The translations under genes were made by a program, and so were the position numbers. Below, piece after piece: positions 18,253-27,044 of a stretch of 64,000 nt of DNA. The notes beneath the pieces were generated by a model. The model was not told the origin of the DNA and did no database searches. It saw nothing but the letters and a program-made list of their open reading frames with translations. How positions within the stretch are numbered: position 1 is the stretch's first letter; every line of letters begins with the position of its first letter. The stretch spans positions 1-64,000 of the forward strand of contig NZ_JBEPWZ010000001.1 in the NCBI RefSeq assembly GCF_041642155.1, in the 5' to 3' direction. This DNA is from Fodinibius sp041642155 (GTDB taxonomy: Bacteria > Bacteroidota > Rhodothermia > Balneolales > Balneolaceae).

Positions 18253-19251
18253 TCAACACTCAACCCAGGCTCCCTCCTTATCGCTTTGCACCACCGCCTC
18301 TATCACCTTCATGTTGGCCACGGCATCATCGAGCCTGGTAGGCACTTCTCTATCCTCGAGTATGGCTTTGGAAAACAGCTCGCCCTGAACCGTATACTGA
18401 TTGGCCGTCTCAAAGTGGATCTTCCGGCTTTCGTTATCGGTGTGCAGGTGAATAGACGTTGGTTTGTCAACGGGAGCGTTAAAGGGCATATCGATCTCCA
18501 TTTTCCCCTTGGTCCCAAAAATACGCACACTTTGATGCGGTGCCAGCTGGGTGGCACAGGTAAAGGTAGCCGTCCCCCCGGGAAATGCCATGACCCCGGA
18601 GGTGAGCCGGTCGATCCCCAGATCGGGATCGATTTCTCTGGTACCAAAAACTTTGTCGGGTTCTTGCCCAAACAGAAAACGGGGTACTGAAATGCAGTAA
18701 CAGCCTATATCCATAAGTCCGCCCCCGCCTATATCGGGCTTGTTGCGTACATTTTCGGGGTCGTCATTGTAATAGGAAAAGAATGACCGGATGGTACGCA
18801 CCTCCCCCAGAATACCGCTTTCAACCAGTTCTTTGGCCCTGACCCAGCGCGGGTGGTGCCGGTACATAAAGGCTTCCATCACCTTTAGATCCGGATACTT
18901 GCGGGTTTCAAAAAGCAACTTTTCGGCTTCATCCACACAGAGTCCGATCGGTTTTTCACAGAGCACATGCTTGCCGGCTTCCAGTGCTTTTACCGACCAG
19001 GGCACATGCAAGTGGTTGGGGAGCGGGTTGTAGACGGCCTCGACCTCCGGAAGCGCCAGGAGCTCCTCGTATGACCCGACGGCCCTGTCGATGCCCAGCT
19101 GGCCGGCGGCCTCCCGGGCCCGCTCGCCACTTCGGGATGAAATAGCCACAATTTCACAGTGGTCGGCCTGCTGCATCGCCGGGATGACCTTCTCAACCCC
19201 GATCTTAGCGGTACTCAGTATGCCCCAGCGGATGGTTCGCTTTTTTTCCAT
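18253..19251 (-). CDS. Gfo/Idh/MocA family oxidoreductase
   Basis: A 332-residue NAD(P)-dependent oxidoreductase. The N-terminal Rossmann domain starts RWGILSTAKIGVEKVIPAM, with the sugar-dehydrogenase catalytic signature GKHVLCEKPIGL (Lys-Pro in EKP) and a C-terminal alpha/beta domain. Members oxidise or reduce sugars and polyols (glucose-fructose oxidoreductase, inositol dehydrogenase, trans-dihydrodiol dehydrogenase); this sequence looks closest to the D-xylose dehydrogenase/dihydrodiol group, but the substrate is unproven. It is the last gene of the nfeD-slipin transcription unit (45-base gap), an unexpected partner. Confidence 0.9.
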   Translation of the reverse strand: MEKKRTIRWGILSTAKIGVEKVIPAMQQADHCEIVAISSRSGERAREAAGQLGIDRAVGSYEELLALPEVEAVYNPLPNHLHVPWSVKALEAGKHVLCEKPIGLCVDEAEKLLFETRKYPDLKVMEAFMYRHHPRWVRAKELVESGILGEVRTIRSFFSYYNDDPENVRNKPDIGGGGLMDIGCYCISVPRFLFGQEPDKVFGTREIDPDLGIDRLTSGVMAFPGGTATFTCATQLAPHQSVRIFGTKGKMEIDMPFNAPVDKPTSIHLHTDNESRKIHFETANQYTVQGELFSKAILEDREVPTRLDDAVANMKVIEAVVQSDKEGAWVEC

Positions 19252-19296
19252 AATTACAGATCAAATAAGTATTGGTAATGTATATTGCGGTTCGTT

Positions 19297-20124
19297 TTAT
19301 GACTCCTCGCCGGACTCGTCCTCATTACCTCCGACCTGGGGGGGCAGCTGCACCCCCGACATATTTTTAAATACCTCCAGCATCTCCATAGGCAGGGGGA
19401 TAAATGCGAAGGTCGCGTTTTCCTCGCTGATATCGGTCATCGCCTGCAGAAAACGGAGCTGCAGGGCCATCGGAGCTTCTTTCATCATGGTAGCGGCTTC
19501 AACAAGTCGTTCGGCGGCCTGGAACTCTCCTTCGGCGTTAATCACCTTGGCGCGGCGCTCACGTTCGGTTTCAGCCTGCCGGGCCATTGCTCTTTTCATA
19601 TTTTCAGGTAATACTACGTCACGGACTTCCACCGAAACCACCTTAATGCCCCAGGGGTCGGTCTGGCGGTCAATAATCTCCTGAATATTTCTATTCACTT
19701 TTTCGCGTTCCGCCAGCAGTTCATCCAGTTCTACCTGTCCCACAATGCTGCGCAGGGTCGTTTGAGCCAGCATGGACGTTGCATGGATATATTGCTCGAC
19801 CTGTATGACGGCATCTTCCGCATCGATAACCCGAAAAAAGGTAATGGCATCCACATTCACCGTCACATTGTCTTTGGTAATGACCTCCTGCTTATCCACA
19901 TTAATGGTCAAAACCCGGAGATCCACCCGCTCTATCTTATCAATAAAGGGAATAAGAAAAATAAGTCCGGGTCCCTTGGTTCCCTTGTACTTTCCAAGCC
20001 GAAAAATAACCGCCCGTTCATACTCCCTGAGGATCTTAAACATCTGGGGCAACAGGATAGCCGCCAGCACTGCAATGGTAATAATCCATGTGAGAGAGTT
20101 GATAAATTCATCTCCGTTTTCCAT
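19297..20124 (-). CDS. slipin (SPFH/band 7, stomatin-like protein)
   Basis: A 275-residue SPFH protein: a single N-terminal membrane segment (about residues 9-28), the band-7 domain (EYERAVIFRLGKYKGTKGPG, DLRVLTINVDKQEVITKDNV) and a helical assembly region (RQAETERERRAKVINAEGE). Prokaryotic slipins form membrane rings or scaffolds and are partnered with NfeD, whose protease domain cleaves stomatin in Pyrococcus. It lies 30 bases downstream of such an NfeD gene on the same strand. The C-terminal ~35 residues are acidic and Gly-rich. Confidence 0.95.
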   Translation of the reverse strand: MENGDEFINSLTWIITIAVLAAILLPQMFKILREYERAVIFRLGKYKGTKGPGLIFLIPFIDKIERVDLRVLTINVDKQEVITKDNVTVNVDAITFFRVIDAEDAVIQVEQYIHATSMLAQTTLRSIVGQVELDELLAEREKVNRNIQEIIDRQTDPWGIKVVSVEVRDVVLPENMKRAMARQAETERERRAKVINAEGEFQAAERLVEAATMMKEAPMALQLRFLQAMTDISEENATFAFIPLPMEMLEVFKNMSGVQLPPQVGGNEDESGEES

Positions 20125-20153
20125 ATCAGTATAAATTTTAGTGGTGTTTTCTA

Positions 20154-21455
20154 TTAAGTGCTGCGTTTTACTTTGGCCGTGAGGCCGTTAATTTCAATAA
20201 TTTTACATGTTTCCCCCTCCCCGATTTCCTCATCACTGACCGCATTCCAGTATTCTCCACTGATAAAAATGCGTCCCCTGCCCTCTTTGATGGGCTCTAC
20301 TATCTCCGCCTCGCGGCCAATCATCGATTCCTTGCCCGTTATACTGTTGGAGAACTGAATCCGGATCCCCTCTGTCACGATCCAGACAAAGAAAAGGGTG
20401 GTCAGTACCGTGGCCGGAACAAGCCATGCCCACGAAAGCGCCATAGACTGTGGCAAGTCCTGAAACAGCATGAGTGCCCCCAGGAAAAAAGCAACAGCCC
20501 CACCCCCGATCAGTATACCAAAAGCCGGGGTAAACGCTTCGGCAACAAAAAGAACAATCGCCAGACCAATGAGTGCAAAACCTGCAATATTGATGGGCAT
20601 GGAGGCCGAAGCATAAAGCACCAGTATCAGTGCGATAACACCTGCCACGCCCGGGACGATGGCGCCCGGATTCGTGACTTCGCCGATAATCCCGTAGATG
20701 GCGATCATGGTGAGAATGAGCATGACTTCGGGACGCATGATGAAGCTCAGGAGCGTTTCTGCCAAATTCGTGGGAATTTCTTCGATTTTGGCATTTCGGG
20801 TTTGCAGGGTATCGCCGCCTATCACCCGACCGTCAATCTGTTCGAGCAACTCCTCCCGGTCATTGGAGATAAAATCGATAACATTCAGTTCAAGTGCTTC
20901 GGCGGCGGTAATGGATTCCCCGTCGCGGACTGCGGATTTCGCCCACTCGGCATTGCGGTCCCGCCGGTTCGCCACGCTTTCGATAAAACTTTCCGAATAG
21001 TTAAAAATTTTCTTCTGCATCACCGAGTCCTGCTGACCTCCTCCCATCTGTACCGGCGAGGCGGCCCCAATGGTTGTGGCGGGAGCCATGGCGGCAATAT
21101 GGGCAGCCATGGTGATAAAGGTGCCCGCACTGGCCGCCCGTCCCCCTTCGGGAGCTACATAGACGACGACAGGCATATCATCGGACTCCAGGAACAGCTG
21201 TACAATATCCTTGGTGGATTCCAGCAGACCGCCCGGGGTGTCCAGTTGAATAATAAGCGCTTCGGCCCGCAGCTCTCTCGCCCTTGCCATTCCGCGATTT
21301 ATGTAATTGGTGGTCGTGGGAGAAATAGACCCCTCGACCGAAATCATGGCTACCCGGGTGGTGGACGTGTCGGATACGGCGGCGGTATCCTCCTGGGCCT
21401 TCCCGTGCCCGGCTGCCAGGCATAACAGTGCTATGATGATCGTCAATTGCTTCAT
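20154..21455 (-). CDS. NfeD-like membrane serine protease (STOPP)
   Basis: A 433-residue protein with a signal peptide (MKQLTIIIALLCLAAGHGKA), an N-terminal ClpP-fold serine protease (about 33-235), four to five membrane helices (about 240-370) and a C-terminal OB-like NfeD domain (GREAEIVEPIKEGRGRIFIS). By comparison with PH1510 of Pyrococcus (Ser97/Lys138), the dyad is Ser109 in AASAGTF and Lys149 in MQKKIF; spacing agrees. It probably degrades or trims stomatin-like proteins. The downstream slipin gene supports this. Confidence 0.95.
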   Translation of the reverse strand: MKQLTIIIALLCLAAGHGKAQEDTAAVSDTSTTRVAMISVEGSISPTTTNYINRGMARARELRAEALIIQLDTPGGLLESTKDIVQLFLESDDMPVVVYVAPEGGRAASAGTFITMAAHIAAMAPATTIGAASPVQMGGGQQDSVMQKKIFNYSESFIESVANRRDRNAEWAKSAVRDGESITAAEALELNVIDFISNDREELLEQIDGRVIGGDTLQTRNAKIEEIPTNLAETLLSFIMRPEVMLILTMIAIYGIIGEVTNPGAIVPGVAGVIALILVLYASASMPINIAGFALIGLAIVLFVAEAFTPAFGILIGGGAVAFFLGALMLFQDLPQSMALSWAWLVPATVLTTLFFVWIVTEGIRIQFSNSITGKESMIGREAEIVEPIKEGRGRIFISGEYWNAVSDEEIGEGETCKIIEINGLTAKVKRST

Positions 21456-21680
21456 ATATGTAAGATATCAAAAAGGACTTCGGAAGCAATAGATACTGCT
21501 GATTTTCTGCCCGTCTATATATTTATATAAAAACCGCATATTGAAATATGTAAAATGACTCCCAGAAGTAAGGGGAGCGGGAAAAAAGAAACGGAAAAAT
21601 CATGTTTAATATAGCTAACTTTCCAATTAGTTTCTATTGATTTACTTAAAATCAGGGGTTATGTTTACCCAAGTAGGATT

Positions 21681-21696
21681 AACTAATTAATTGGTT
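21681..21696. promoter_or_regulatory. probable TetR-type operator palindrome
   Basis: AACTAATTAATTGGTT is a 16-bp imperfect palindrome (7 of 8 symmetric pairs), ending 6 bases before the TetR start at 21703. An inverted partner, CCAATTAGTT, lies at 21623-21632, about 60 bases upstream, within the divergent promoter region shared with nfeD. The position suits autorepression. Confidence 0.45.
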
Positions 21697-21702
21697 TATA
21701 CT

Positions 21703-22314
21703 ATGTCTGACAAAATGAAGAATACCCGCTCGGAGATCGCGCATGCGGCCCGGGCAGAATTTGTAGCCCATGGTTATGAAGGAGCCCGCCTGCAGAAAAT
21801 AGCAGACCGGATCGGCGTTACCAAGGCGATGATTCATTATTACTTTAATACCAAAAGGGAACTATTCGAGCATGTGTTCCGGCAGTCCGTCGAGGAGATG
21901 TTCAGCGGATTGGCGGAGTTGCTGGACAAAAATATTCCCCTCTTCAAGAAAATCGAGCAGCTGATTTCCGCTTGTCATAATAAAGCCGAAAGCGATCCCG
22001 GGGTTTTGGGGTTTGTGCTCACCGAAAGCAACCGGAACGCCGACTGGCTGCTGCCCGTCATCGAGGAAGAGATCACCCTGGAGAAGTCTGCATTTGCCGA
22101 GCAGATAGAAGAAGCGTCCGCCAGCTACACTATAACCTCGGTGGATCCAAACCAGCTGCTGCTGAATATCTTTTCGCTGTGTTACTATCCCTCGCTGTCG
22201 GCGCCTGTCAACCGGGCGGTATTGACCGACGGCGACGACAAGTCCGGCCGGGAGCTGACGGCCGGCCGCCAGGGCATCGTACTCGATACGATCTTAAACT
22301 GGCTGACGGCTTAG
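21703..22314 (+). CDS. TetR/AcrR family transcriptional regulator
   Basis: The start at ATG 21703 (MSDKMKNTRSEIAHAARAEF) fits the usual TetR length of about 200 residues. The N-terminal HTH reads IADRIGVTKAMIHYYFNTKR; the helical C-terminal ligand-binding domain follows. It is divergent from the nfeD operon and convergent with the decarboxylase gene. Ligand and targets unknown; an operator-like palindrome overlaps its start region (21681-21696). Confidence 0.93.
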   Translation: MSDKMKNTRSEIAHAARAEFVAHGYEGARLQKIADRIGVTKAMIHYYFNTKRELFEHVFRQSVEEMFSGLAELLDKNIPLFKKIEQLISACHNKAESDPGVLGFVLTESNRNADWLLPVIEEEITLEKSAFAEQIEEASASYTITSVDPNQLLLNIFSLCYYPSLSAPVNRAVLTDGDDKSGRELTAGRQGIVLDTILNWLTA

Positions 22315-22419
22315 AGGGCTGCAAGGGGCATTTTACGTCCTGCCAAAAAAAGCACAGTCTTTTTTGTGGTGAAAAACAAGAACGCAAACGGGAAAACGAA
22401 ACCTACTCGAAGCTTGAAT

Positions 22420-23868
22420 TCATGACGAATTCTCCTTGACATGGCGGATGGCTTCCCTGATGATATCCAGCATCAGTTCGACTTCATCGAGGTGGGTACG
22501 GAAGTTAAGCGGTGCAATGCGCACATAAATCGTTCCGTTGATGTGGGTAGAAGAGAGGAAGATTCGTCCGTCGCGGTGGATGTAATCCACGAGCTTTTTA
22601 TTAAAATCGTTGGGATCCCCCGAATCGGGAACATATCGAAAAAATAAGATGGACAACTCTGGTTCCGGTCCCACTTCAATACCTTCTATTTTCTGTATTT
22701 CTTTATAACAATACCGGGTGAGCAGCAATTTTTCTTCCAGAGCCGCCCGGAACGGTGCTATCCCCAGAAGCTGGAGCGGCAGCCACATCCGCAGGCCGCG
22801 AAAATGTTTGGAAAGTTCCGGGGAAAGATCGGCAGGCGAATATTCTTCCGTCGCTTTAAGCGTATCCTGCAAGTAATTGGCAGACATGTGTTGCGACGCG
22901 TAGAGCTTCTCACCCTCCTTGACCAGTACCGCTCCCAGGCCATACGGAAGAAACAGGCCTTTATGGGGATCAATCGTCACGGAATCCGACCGGCTGATCC
23001 CGCGCATCACTTCTTTGCCGTGCTCGGTCAGCAGAAAAAAGCCGCCGTAGGCTGCATCCACGTGAAACCAGAGGGCATGCTTCTCGGCAATATCGGCAAT
23101 ATCATCCAGCGGGTCCACCGCTCCGAGGTCCGTGGTACCGGCCGAAGCAAAAATCATCAGAGGAATGCGTCCCTCCCGCTTATCCGCTTCAATATGATCC
23201 TTCAGCGACTGGGCTTTCATCCGGTAGCGATCGTCCATCTCAACCTCACGAATGGCGGCTTCCCGGAGTCCCGCAAATTTAATTGCTTTGATAACGCAGT
23301 GATGCACCTGGTGCGTGGTATAGATGACGGCCCTTTCGAAATCCCGGGACCTGATACCGGAATCATCGCGCGCCGCTACCATGCCGATCAGGTTGGCAAT
23401 GGAACCACCGGAGGTGAGGTTTCCGGCCGCGTTCCCGGGATAGCCGATCAGATCGCATATCCACCGGATGCACATATTTTCAATCCGTACCGCCCCGGGC
23501 GAGGTAAAAAACATCCCCGCATACCGGTTGGTAACGGCCGCCAGAAAATCGGCCACAGCAGAGGGATACACGCCGCCGCCGGGTATATAGCCGGCATGTC
23601 GCCCCGAAGCGGGATTAAGTCCCGGCCGGTCCACCTCGGAGTCCAGCAACTCAAGCAGCTGCGGAAATGGCCTGGAGTCTTCGCTAAAGGGCAGCTTGTA
23701 CACGCCCCGACCTCTGTTCTCAGCCTCCACATGGGCTGGTTGTTCGGGAAGATCCTCCAGGAAACGCTCACTGTAGGCCTTGGCGCTATCTATAAGTTTC
23801 GTCCGATCGCCGGCGCCAAGCTCGAGCTTCCGGGCCTGGCGTTCAAGTTTTTTAATCTGTGTTTTCAT
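22420..23868 (-). CDS. PLP-dependent group II decarboxylase (aromatic amino acid type)
   Basis: A 482-residue pyridoxal phosphate decarboxylase related to aromatic-L-amino-acid, glutamate and histidine decarboxylases. The PLP lysine is K303 in DPHKGLFLPYG. Other signatures are TSGGSIANLIGMVAARD (phosphate binding), HVDAAYGGF (Asp contacting the pyridine N) and a C-terminal FRTHLDEV segment. The N-terminal stretch with a conserved Pro-Gly-rich region (GRHAGYIPGGGVYPSA) differs slightly from eukaryotic enzymes. It probably makes an amine from an aromatic amino acid. Single gene; substrate inferred from family only. Confidence 0.92.
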   Translation of the reverse strand: MKTQIKKLERQARKLELGAGDRTKLIDSAKAYSERFLEDLPEQPAHVEAENRGRGVYKLPFSEDSRPFPQLLELLDSEVDRPGLNPASGRHAGYIPGGGVYPSAVADFLAAVTNRYAGMFFTSPGAVRIENMCIRWICDLIGYPGNAAGNLTSGGSIANLIGMVAARDDSGIRSRDFERAVIYTTHQVHHCVIKAIKFAGLREAAIREVEMDDRYRMKAQSLKDHIEADKREGRIPLMIFASAGTTDLGAVDPLDDIADIAEKHALWFHVDAAYGGFFLLTEHGKEVMRGISRSDSVTIDPHKGLFLPYGLGAVLVKEGEKLYASQHMSANYLQDTLKATEEYSPADLSPELSKHFRGLRMWLPLQLLGIAPFRAALEEKLLLTRYCYKEIQKIEGIEVGPEPELSILFFRYVPDSGDPNDFNKKLVDYIHRDGRIFLSSTHINGTIYVRIAPLNFRTHLDEVELMLDIIREAIRHVKENSS

Positions 23869-24279
23869 ATCATTTAGTAAATACTTAACCTCAAATGACT
23901 GCGTTTTATAAAAAAGCTTTGAAAAATTTGTCGAATGGCTGACTTTGTCATCCGATCAGTGACTAAAACGTCTGACCGCAGCGCGAGCTCTCAGGAGTGT
24001 ATTGCACAGGTTTTTTGTAGAAGAGAAAGAGAAACAGCAACGGTATTTAAACTATAATTGTTATCTCTCTTACATTCAAAGAATGAAAATTATATTAAGC
24101 CTGTTTATGGCAGTATGAGTACTCATTATTTAGAAATATATAGTATGTACGAATGCGCTTTAGGTAACATCCTGTGACATTAGTCACGTGCGGGCCCGAG
24201 CCTGCCACTCACTGCCAAATGTAGGGTTATATAACTAAAATTAGTAGTGATATAACAAATAACAAGTTAATGAAATTCG
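23869..24279. other. divergent intergenic region of decarboxylase and htpX
   Basis: These 411 bases hold no gene. They carry a CRP/FNR-like site at 24173-24188 (separate entry) and AT-rich stretches such as GTTATATAAC at 24226-24235, plausibly promoter DNA for htpX. Confidence 0.45.
24173..24188. promoter_or_regulatory. CRP/FNR-like site upstream of htpX
   Basis: TGTGACATTAGTCACG matches TGTGA-N6-TCACA at nine of ten fixed positions and is centred about 100 bases upstream of the htpX start at 24280. A CRP-family regulator is inferred only from the site; none is encoded here. Confidence 0.4.
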
Positions 24280-25137
24280 ATGATGAACAGTAATGGTTTG
24301 CGTACGGTATTCCTGATGACGCTGGTTGCGGTGTTGGTCATGTTTGTGGGCTACCTGGTGGCCGGTACCTCGGGGATGGTTATAGCATTTGTAGTGGCCA
24401 CGGCCATGAATTTCTTCAGCTACTGGAAGTCCGATAAAATGGTGCTTAAGATGTACGATGCACAGCCCGTAGACCGGCAATCGCATCCGGGGCTATACCG
24501 GATGATGGAAGAGTTGACTCAAAATGCAGATCTCCCGATGCCTGCGCTGTATATCATACCGCAGCAGCAGCCCAATGCGTTTGCGACGGGACGAAATCCC
24601 GAGCATTCGGCCGTGGCTTTTACCCAGGGCATCCTGCAAACGCTGAATGAGGATGAACTGCGCGGAGTGGCGGCCCATGAGCTGGCCCATATTAAAAATC
24701 GCGACATCCTTACCTCGACCGTTGTCGCCACGGTTGTCAGCGCCCTGAGCATGCTGGCCCAGTTCGCTTATTTTATCCCGATGGGTGACCGGGACCGGGG
24801 AAATCCCCTGGTAACCATTATCGTGCTGATCACAGCCCCTCTCGCCGCCATGTTGCTGAAGGCGGCTATCAGCCGTACCCGCGAATATGAGGCTGACCGC
24901 GAGGGAGCCCGGATTTCCGGCAAGCCGCAACAGCTGGCCTCCGCGCTACAGCGCATCCAAAAAGCGGCAAAACAGATACCGATGAATGTTTCCGAATCGG
25001 CTATGCGATCCACCTCCCACATGTTTCCGGTGAATCCCTTCAGCGGCAAGCGCCTGATGAGTCTCTTTTCCACGCACCCCGAGACCGAGGAGCGGGTGGA
25101 GCGACTGATGGAGATGGGCCGGACAGGCACCTTCTGA
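24280..25137 (+). CDS. htpX: HtpX-like M48 zinc metalloprotease
   Basis: A 285-residue inner-membrane M48B protease. Two N-terminal helices (about residues 7-45) precede the active site H133-E134-x-x-H137 (AHELAHIKNRD); the third zinc ligand is the Glu in the later YEADREGA, and two more helices lie between them (about 150-195). C-terminal segments FPVNPFSG and LFSTHPETEERV are typical of HtpX. It degrades misfolded membrane proteins with FtsH in other bacteria. Start ATGATG at 24280. It stands alone, with a possible CRP-like site upstream. Confidence 0.95.
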   Translation: MMNSNGLRTVFLMTLVAVLVMFVGYLVAGTSGMVIAFVVATAMNFFSYWKSDKMVLKMYDAQPVDRQSHPGLYRMMEELTQNADLPMPALYIIPQQQPNAFATGRNPEHSAVAFTQGILQTLNEDELRGVAAHELAHIKNRDILTSTVVATVVSALSMLAQFAYFIPMGDRDRGNPLVTIIVLITAPLAAMLLKAAISRTREYEADREGARISGKPQQLASALQRIQKAAKQIPMNVSESAMRSTSHMFPVNPFSGKRLMSLFSTHPETEERVERLMEMGRTGTF

Positions 25138-25193
25138 AACATACTCCAGTCCCGCGTGGAATGGCAATCAGTGCAAAACAGCTGCGTGTTCGG

Positions 25194-25376
25194 TCAATTA
25201 CTTACCGACTGCTCGTTGCTCTTTCCTACCCGGCTGAAGTGATCGGACGGGAAATCTACGGCCGAATGGGCTGAAAACAGATGGACCACCTCGAATTCCG
25301 CCGCCAGCAATAGGAATCCAATAATACTAAATAGAACTTTTCTATCTCCTTCCCGGTCCTCTTTTGTTAGGGGCAC
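25194..25376 (-). CDS. possible small single-pass membrane protein
   Basis: A 60-residue frame on the same strand as the 25428 gene. Residues 13-33 (KVLFSIIGFLLLAAEFEVV) could be a membrane segment after a charged N-terminus (MPLTKEDREGDR). No family is recognised and the frame could be fortuitous. Confidence 0.3.
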   Translation of the reverse strand: MPLTKEDREGDRKVLFSIIGFLLLAAEFEVVHLFSAHSAVDFPSDHFSRVGKSNEQSVSN

Positions 25377-25427
25377 CCCGTTTGTATTCTTGGTTATGAG
25401 AGGGAAGAAATTGAAAGAGACAAGGCC

Positions 25428-25634
25428 TTATTCCTCCTCATACTGTTCGTTATAAGCATTCTTGATGCGCTGATTCATATGCCGCTTGTAATTTTCATAT
25501 TCGTATTTCCGGACGGTAAATTCCGAGCGGTAATTGCCGTCATTGCATACCACCTTCAGCTTGTTGGGATGGTCGGTCTCGTTTATCTCGACACTGATGG
25601 AGCCTAATTTGTAGGAGTCAATCACAGTATTCAT
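25428..25634 (-). CDS. small hypothetical protein (68 aa)
   Basis: A 68-residue, charged, soluble protein with a possible beta sheet (KLGSISVEINE, KLKVVCNDGNYRSEFTV) followed by a helix rich in Tyr, Lys and Glu. I recognise no family. It is preceded by a strong terminator (25711-25737) ending the collagen-like gene, so it should have its own promoter in the 80-base gap. Confidence 0.6.
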   Translation of the reverse strand: MNTVIDSYKLGSISVEINETDHPNKLKVVCNDGNYRSEFTVRKYEYENYKRHMNQRIKNAYNEQYEEE

Positions 25635-25710
25635 ATTTTACTTCGGTTTGCAGCAAGATAAGACAAAACAGTTTCTTTGTGAATTTTAACTGGTGCTTTC
25701 CCAAACAGAA

Positions 25711-25737
25711 CAGGCCCCGTTTCCTGAACGGGGCCTG
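25711..25737 (-). terminator. strong hairpin terminator after the collagen-like gene
   Basis: CAGGCCCCGTT and AACGGGGCCTG form a perfect 11-bp stem with a 5-base loop. On the minus strand it is followed by TTCTGTTT, a broken U-tract, and it lies 39 bases after the collagen-like gene stop. Confidence 0.8.
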
Positions 25738-25776
25738 CTTTTACTAACTGAAGACTGAGTCTGCTCTTGCCTCTAA

Positions 25777-26748
25777 TCAAAACAGCTTTTGGATCTGCTG
25801 GTACGACATTTTCTGCAATTGATCTTTTGACAGCTTGTTTTTAGCCGCTACTCCTCCGGGAATAATGACGTACCTGAATTCAATCGAACTGTTGAAACCG
25901 GTGCTGCCACTGTTGTCCATCGTAAAACGGGTTATCAACAGCCTGTTCAGGCGGGGGAGAAAGTCCATGACATTCGCCGCACCGCCGGCATACCCTGTAT
26001 AGGGAAGCGGGTATACACTATCAAAGAATCTCATATAGACATTGACCACGCCCTGATCCAGGATTTCCTGCGAAAGCTGAGGAGCATTGATATCACCCAC
26101 CTTTAATTTACTTCCGTCAATGGTTGTGTCACGTACAGCAGAATCGAGGGTAGTCCAGGAAGAGTATATCACATTGGCCGTCCCTTTCAGGCTGATCGGC
26201 GTCCCCCAGCCACTGCCAGATTTGGGTCCATAAAGTTCATAGTCAGCTTTATCGAGATAATAGTCACCGGTCGCACCCAGTGAAGCCCCCGGCGAGCCGG
26301 TCCCGGCATATATTTGGCTGCCGTCCTCACCGTCCTGCCCGTCCTCGCCGTCCTGCCCGTCCTGCCCGTCTTTCCCGTCAGCGCCGTCCTGTCCATCGGC
26401 TCCATCTTGTCCGTTCTCACCGGCCGGTCCTTTCAGACTTATCGGGGTCCCCCATCCGTCATCGCCCTTGGGTCCATAGAGTTCACCGGTGTCCTTATTC
26501 AAGTAGTAATCTCCGTTTTCCCCGACCTCGGCTGAAGGAGTTCCGGCATCTGCATGAATGACACTGCCATCCTCACCGGCCGGTCCCACCGATCCTGCCG
26601 GTCCCTGCGGCCCCTGTGTTCCCTGTACTCCCTCGGGGCCCTGGGGACCTTCGCAGCCGGCCATGGTTCCCAATACCAGCGCCAAAGGTATAACCAGAAG
26701 CATGAATTTTTGGATGTAATTTTGACTAAGAGATTTCTGTGTTTTCAT
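25777..26748 (-). CDS. collagen-like repeat lipoprotein
   Basis: A 323-residue lipoprotein with a signal ending in LGTMAGC. It contains Gly-X-Y collagen-like tracts (about residues 32-60 and 107-145, GQDGADGQDG type) and two copies of a ~40-residue module that ends WGTPISLKG (about 68-106 and 148-190), each with DYYL and ELYGPK. A non-repetitive C-terminal domain of ~130 residues follows. Bacterial collagen-like proteins form triple helices on the cell surface. Anchoring in the outer membrane is inferred. Low-complexity Asp-rich tracts suggest slippage-prone repeats. Confidence 0.88.
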   Translation of the reverse strand: MKTQKSLSQNYIQKFMLLVIPLALVLGTMAGCEGPQGPEGVQGTQGPQGPAGSVGPAGEDGSVIHADAGTPSAEVGENGDYYLNKDTGELYGPKGDDGWGTPISLKGPAGENGQDGADGQDGADGKDGQDGQDGEDGQDGEDGSQIYAGTGSPGASLGATGDYYLDKADYELYGPKSGSGWGTPISLKGTANVIYSSWTTLDSAVRDTTIDGSKLKVGDINAPQLSQEILDQGVVNVYMRFFDSVYPLPYTGYAGGAANVMDFLPRLNRLLITRFTMDNSGSTGFNSSIEFRYVIIPGGVAAKNKLSKDQLQKMSYQQIQKLF

Positions 26749-27044
26749 AATAAGATATTAAGTGCGTTCTTTTGTGTTAGGTATTGATGATTAGTTTACG
26801 GGGAGATATTACATCCCTGCTTTATTTACATTGTATGTATACGTAACATTATTCGGAAAGAGCTCAAGCCGGTGCGGTGCCCGCACATAACGGAAATCAC
26901 AAGCCGATGGTGGCAGCCCCGGTAATCTTTCGGTTGAGATTCTCCCTGTTTCTCCTAACTTATAGGAGCTTTACCCGTATCTAACTACGCCCGACAGACA
27001 GGGTTAACCGTAAGTCAGTTACCAGTTACAACCAATAGGCGCCC

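Noticed and set aside
22804..23877. 357-residue plus-strand frame antisense to the decarboxylase
   Set aside because: The minus-strand gene has full catalytic motifs; the plus frame has none.
26280..26561. Plus-strand frames opposite the collagen-like tract
   Set aside because: They arise from the low-complexity repeat and are rich in Arg, Pro and Ser or Val and Leu with no start context.
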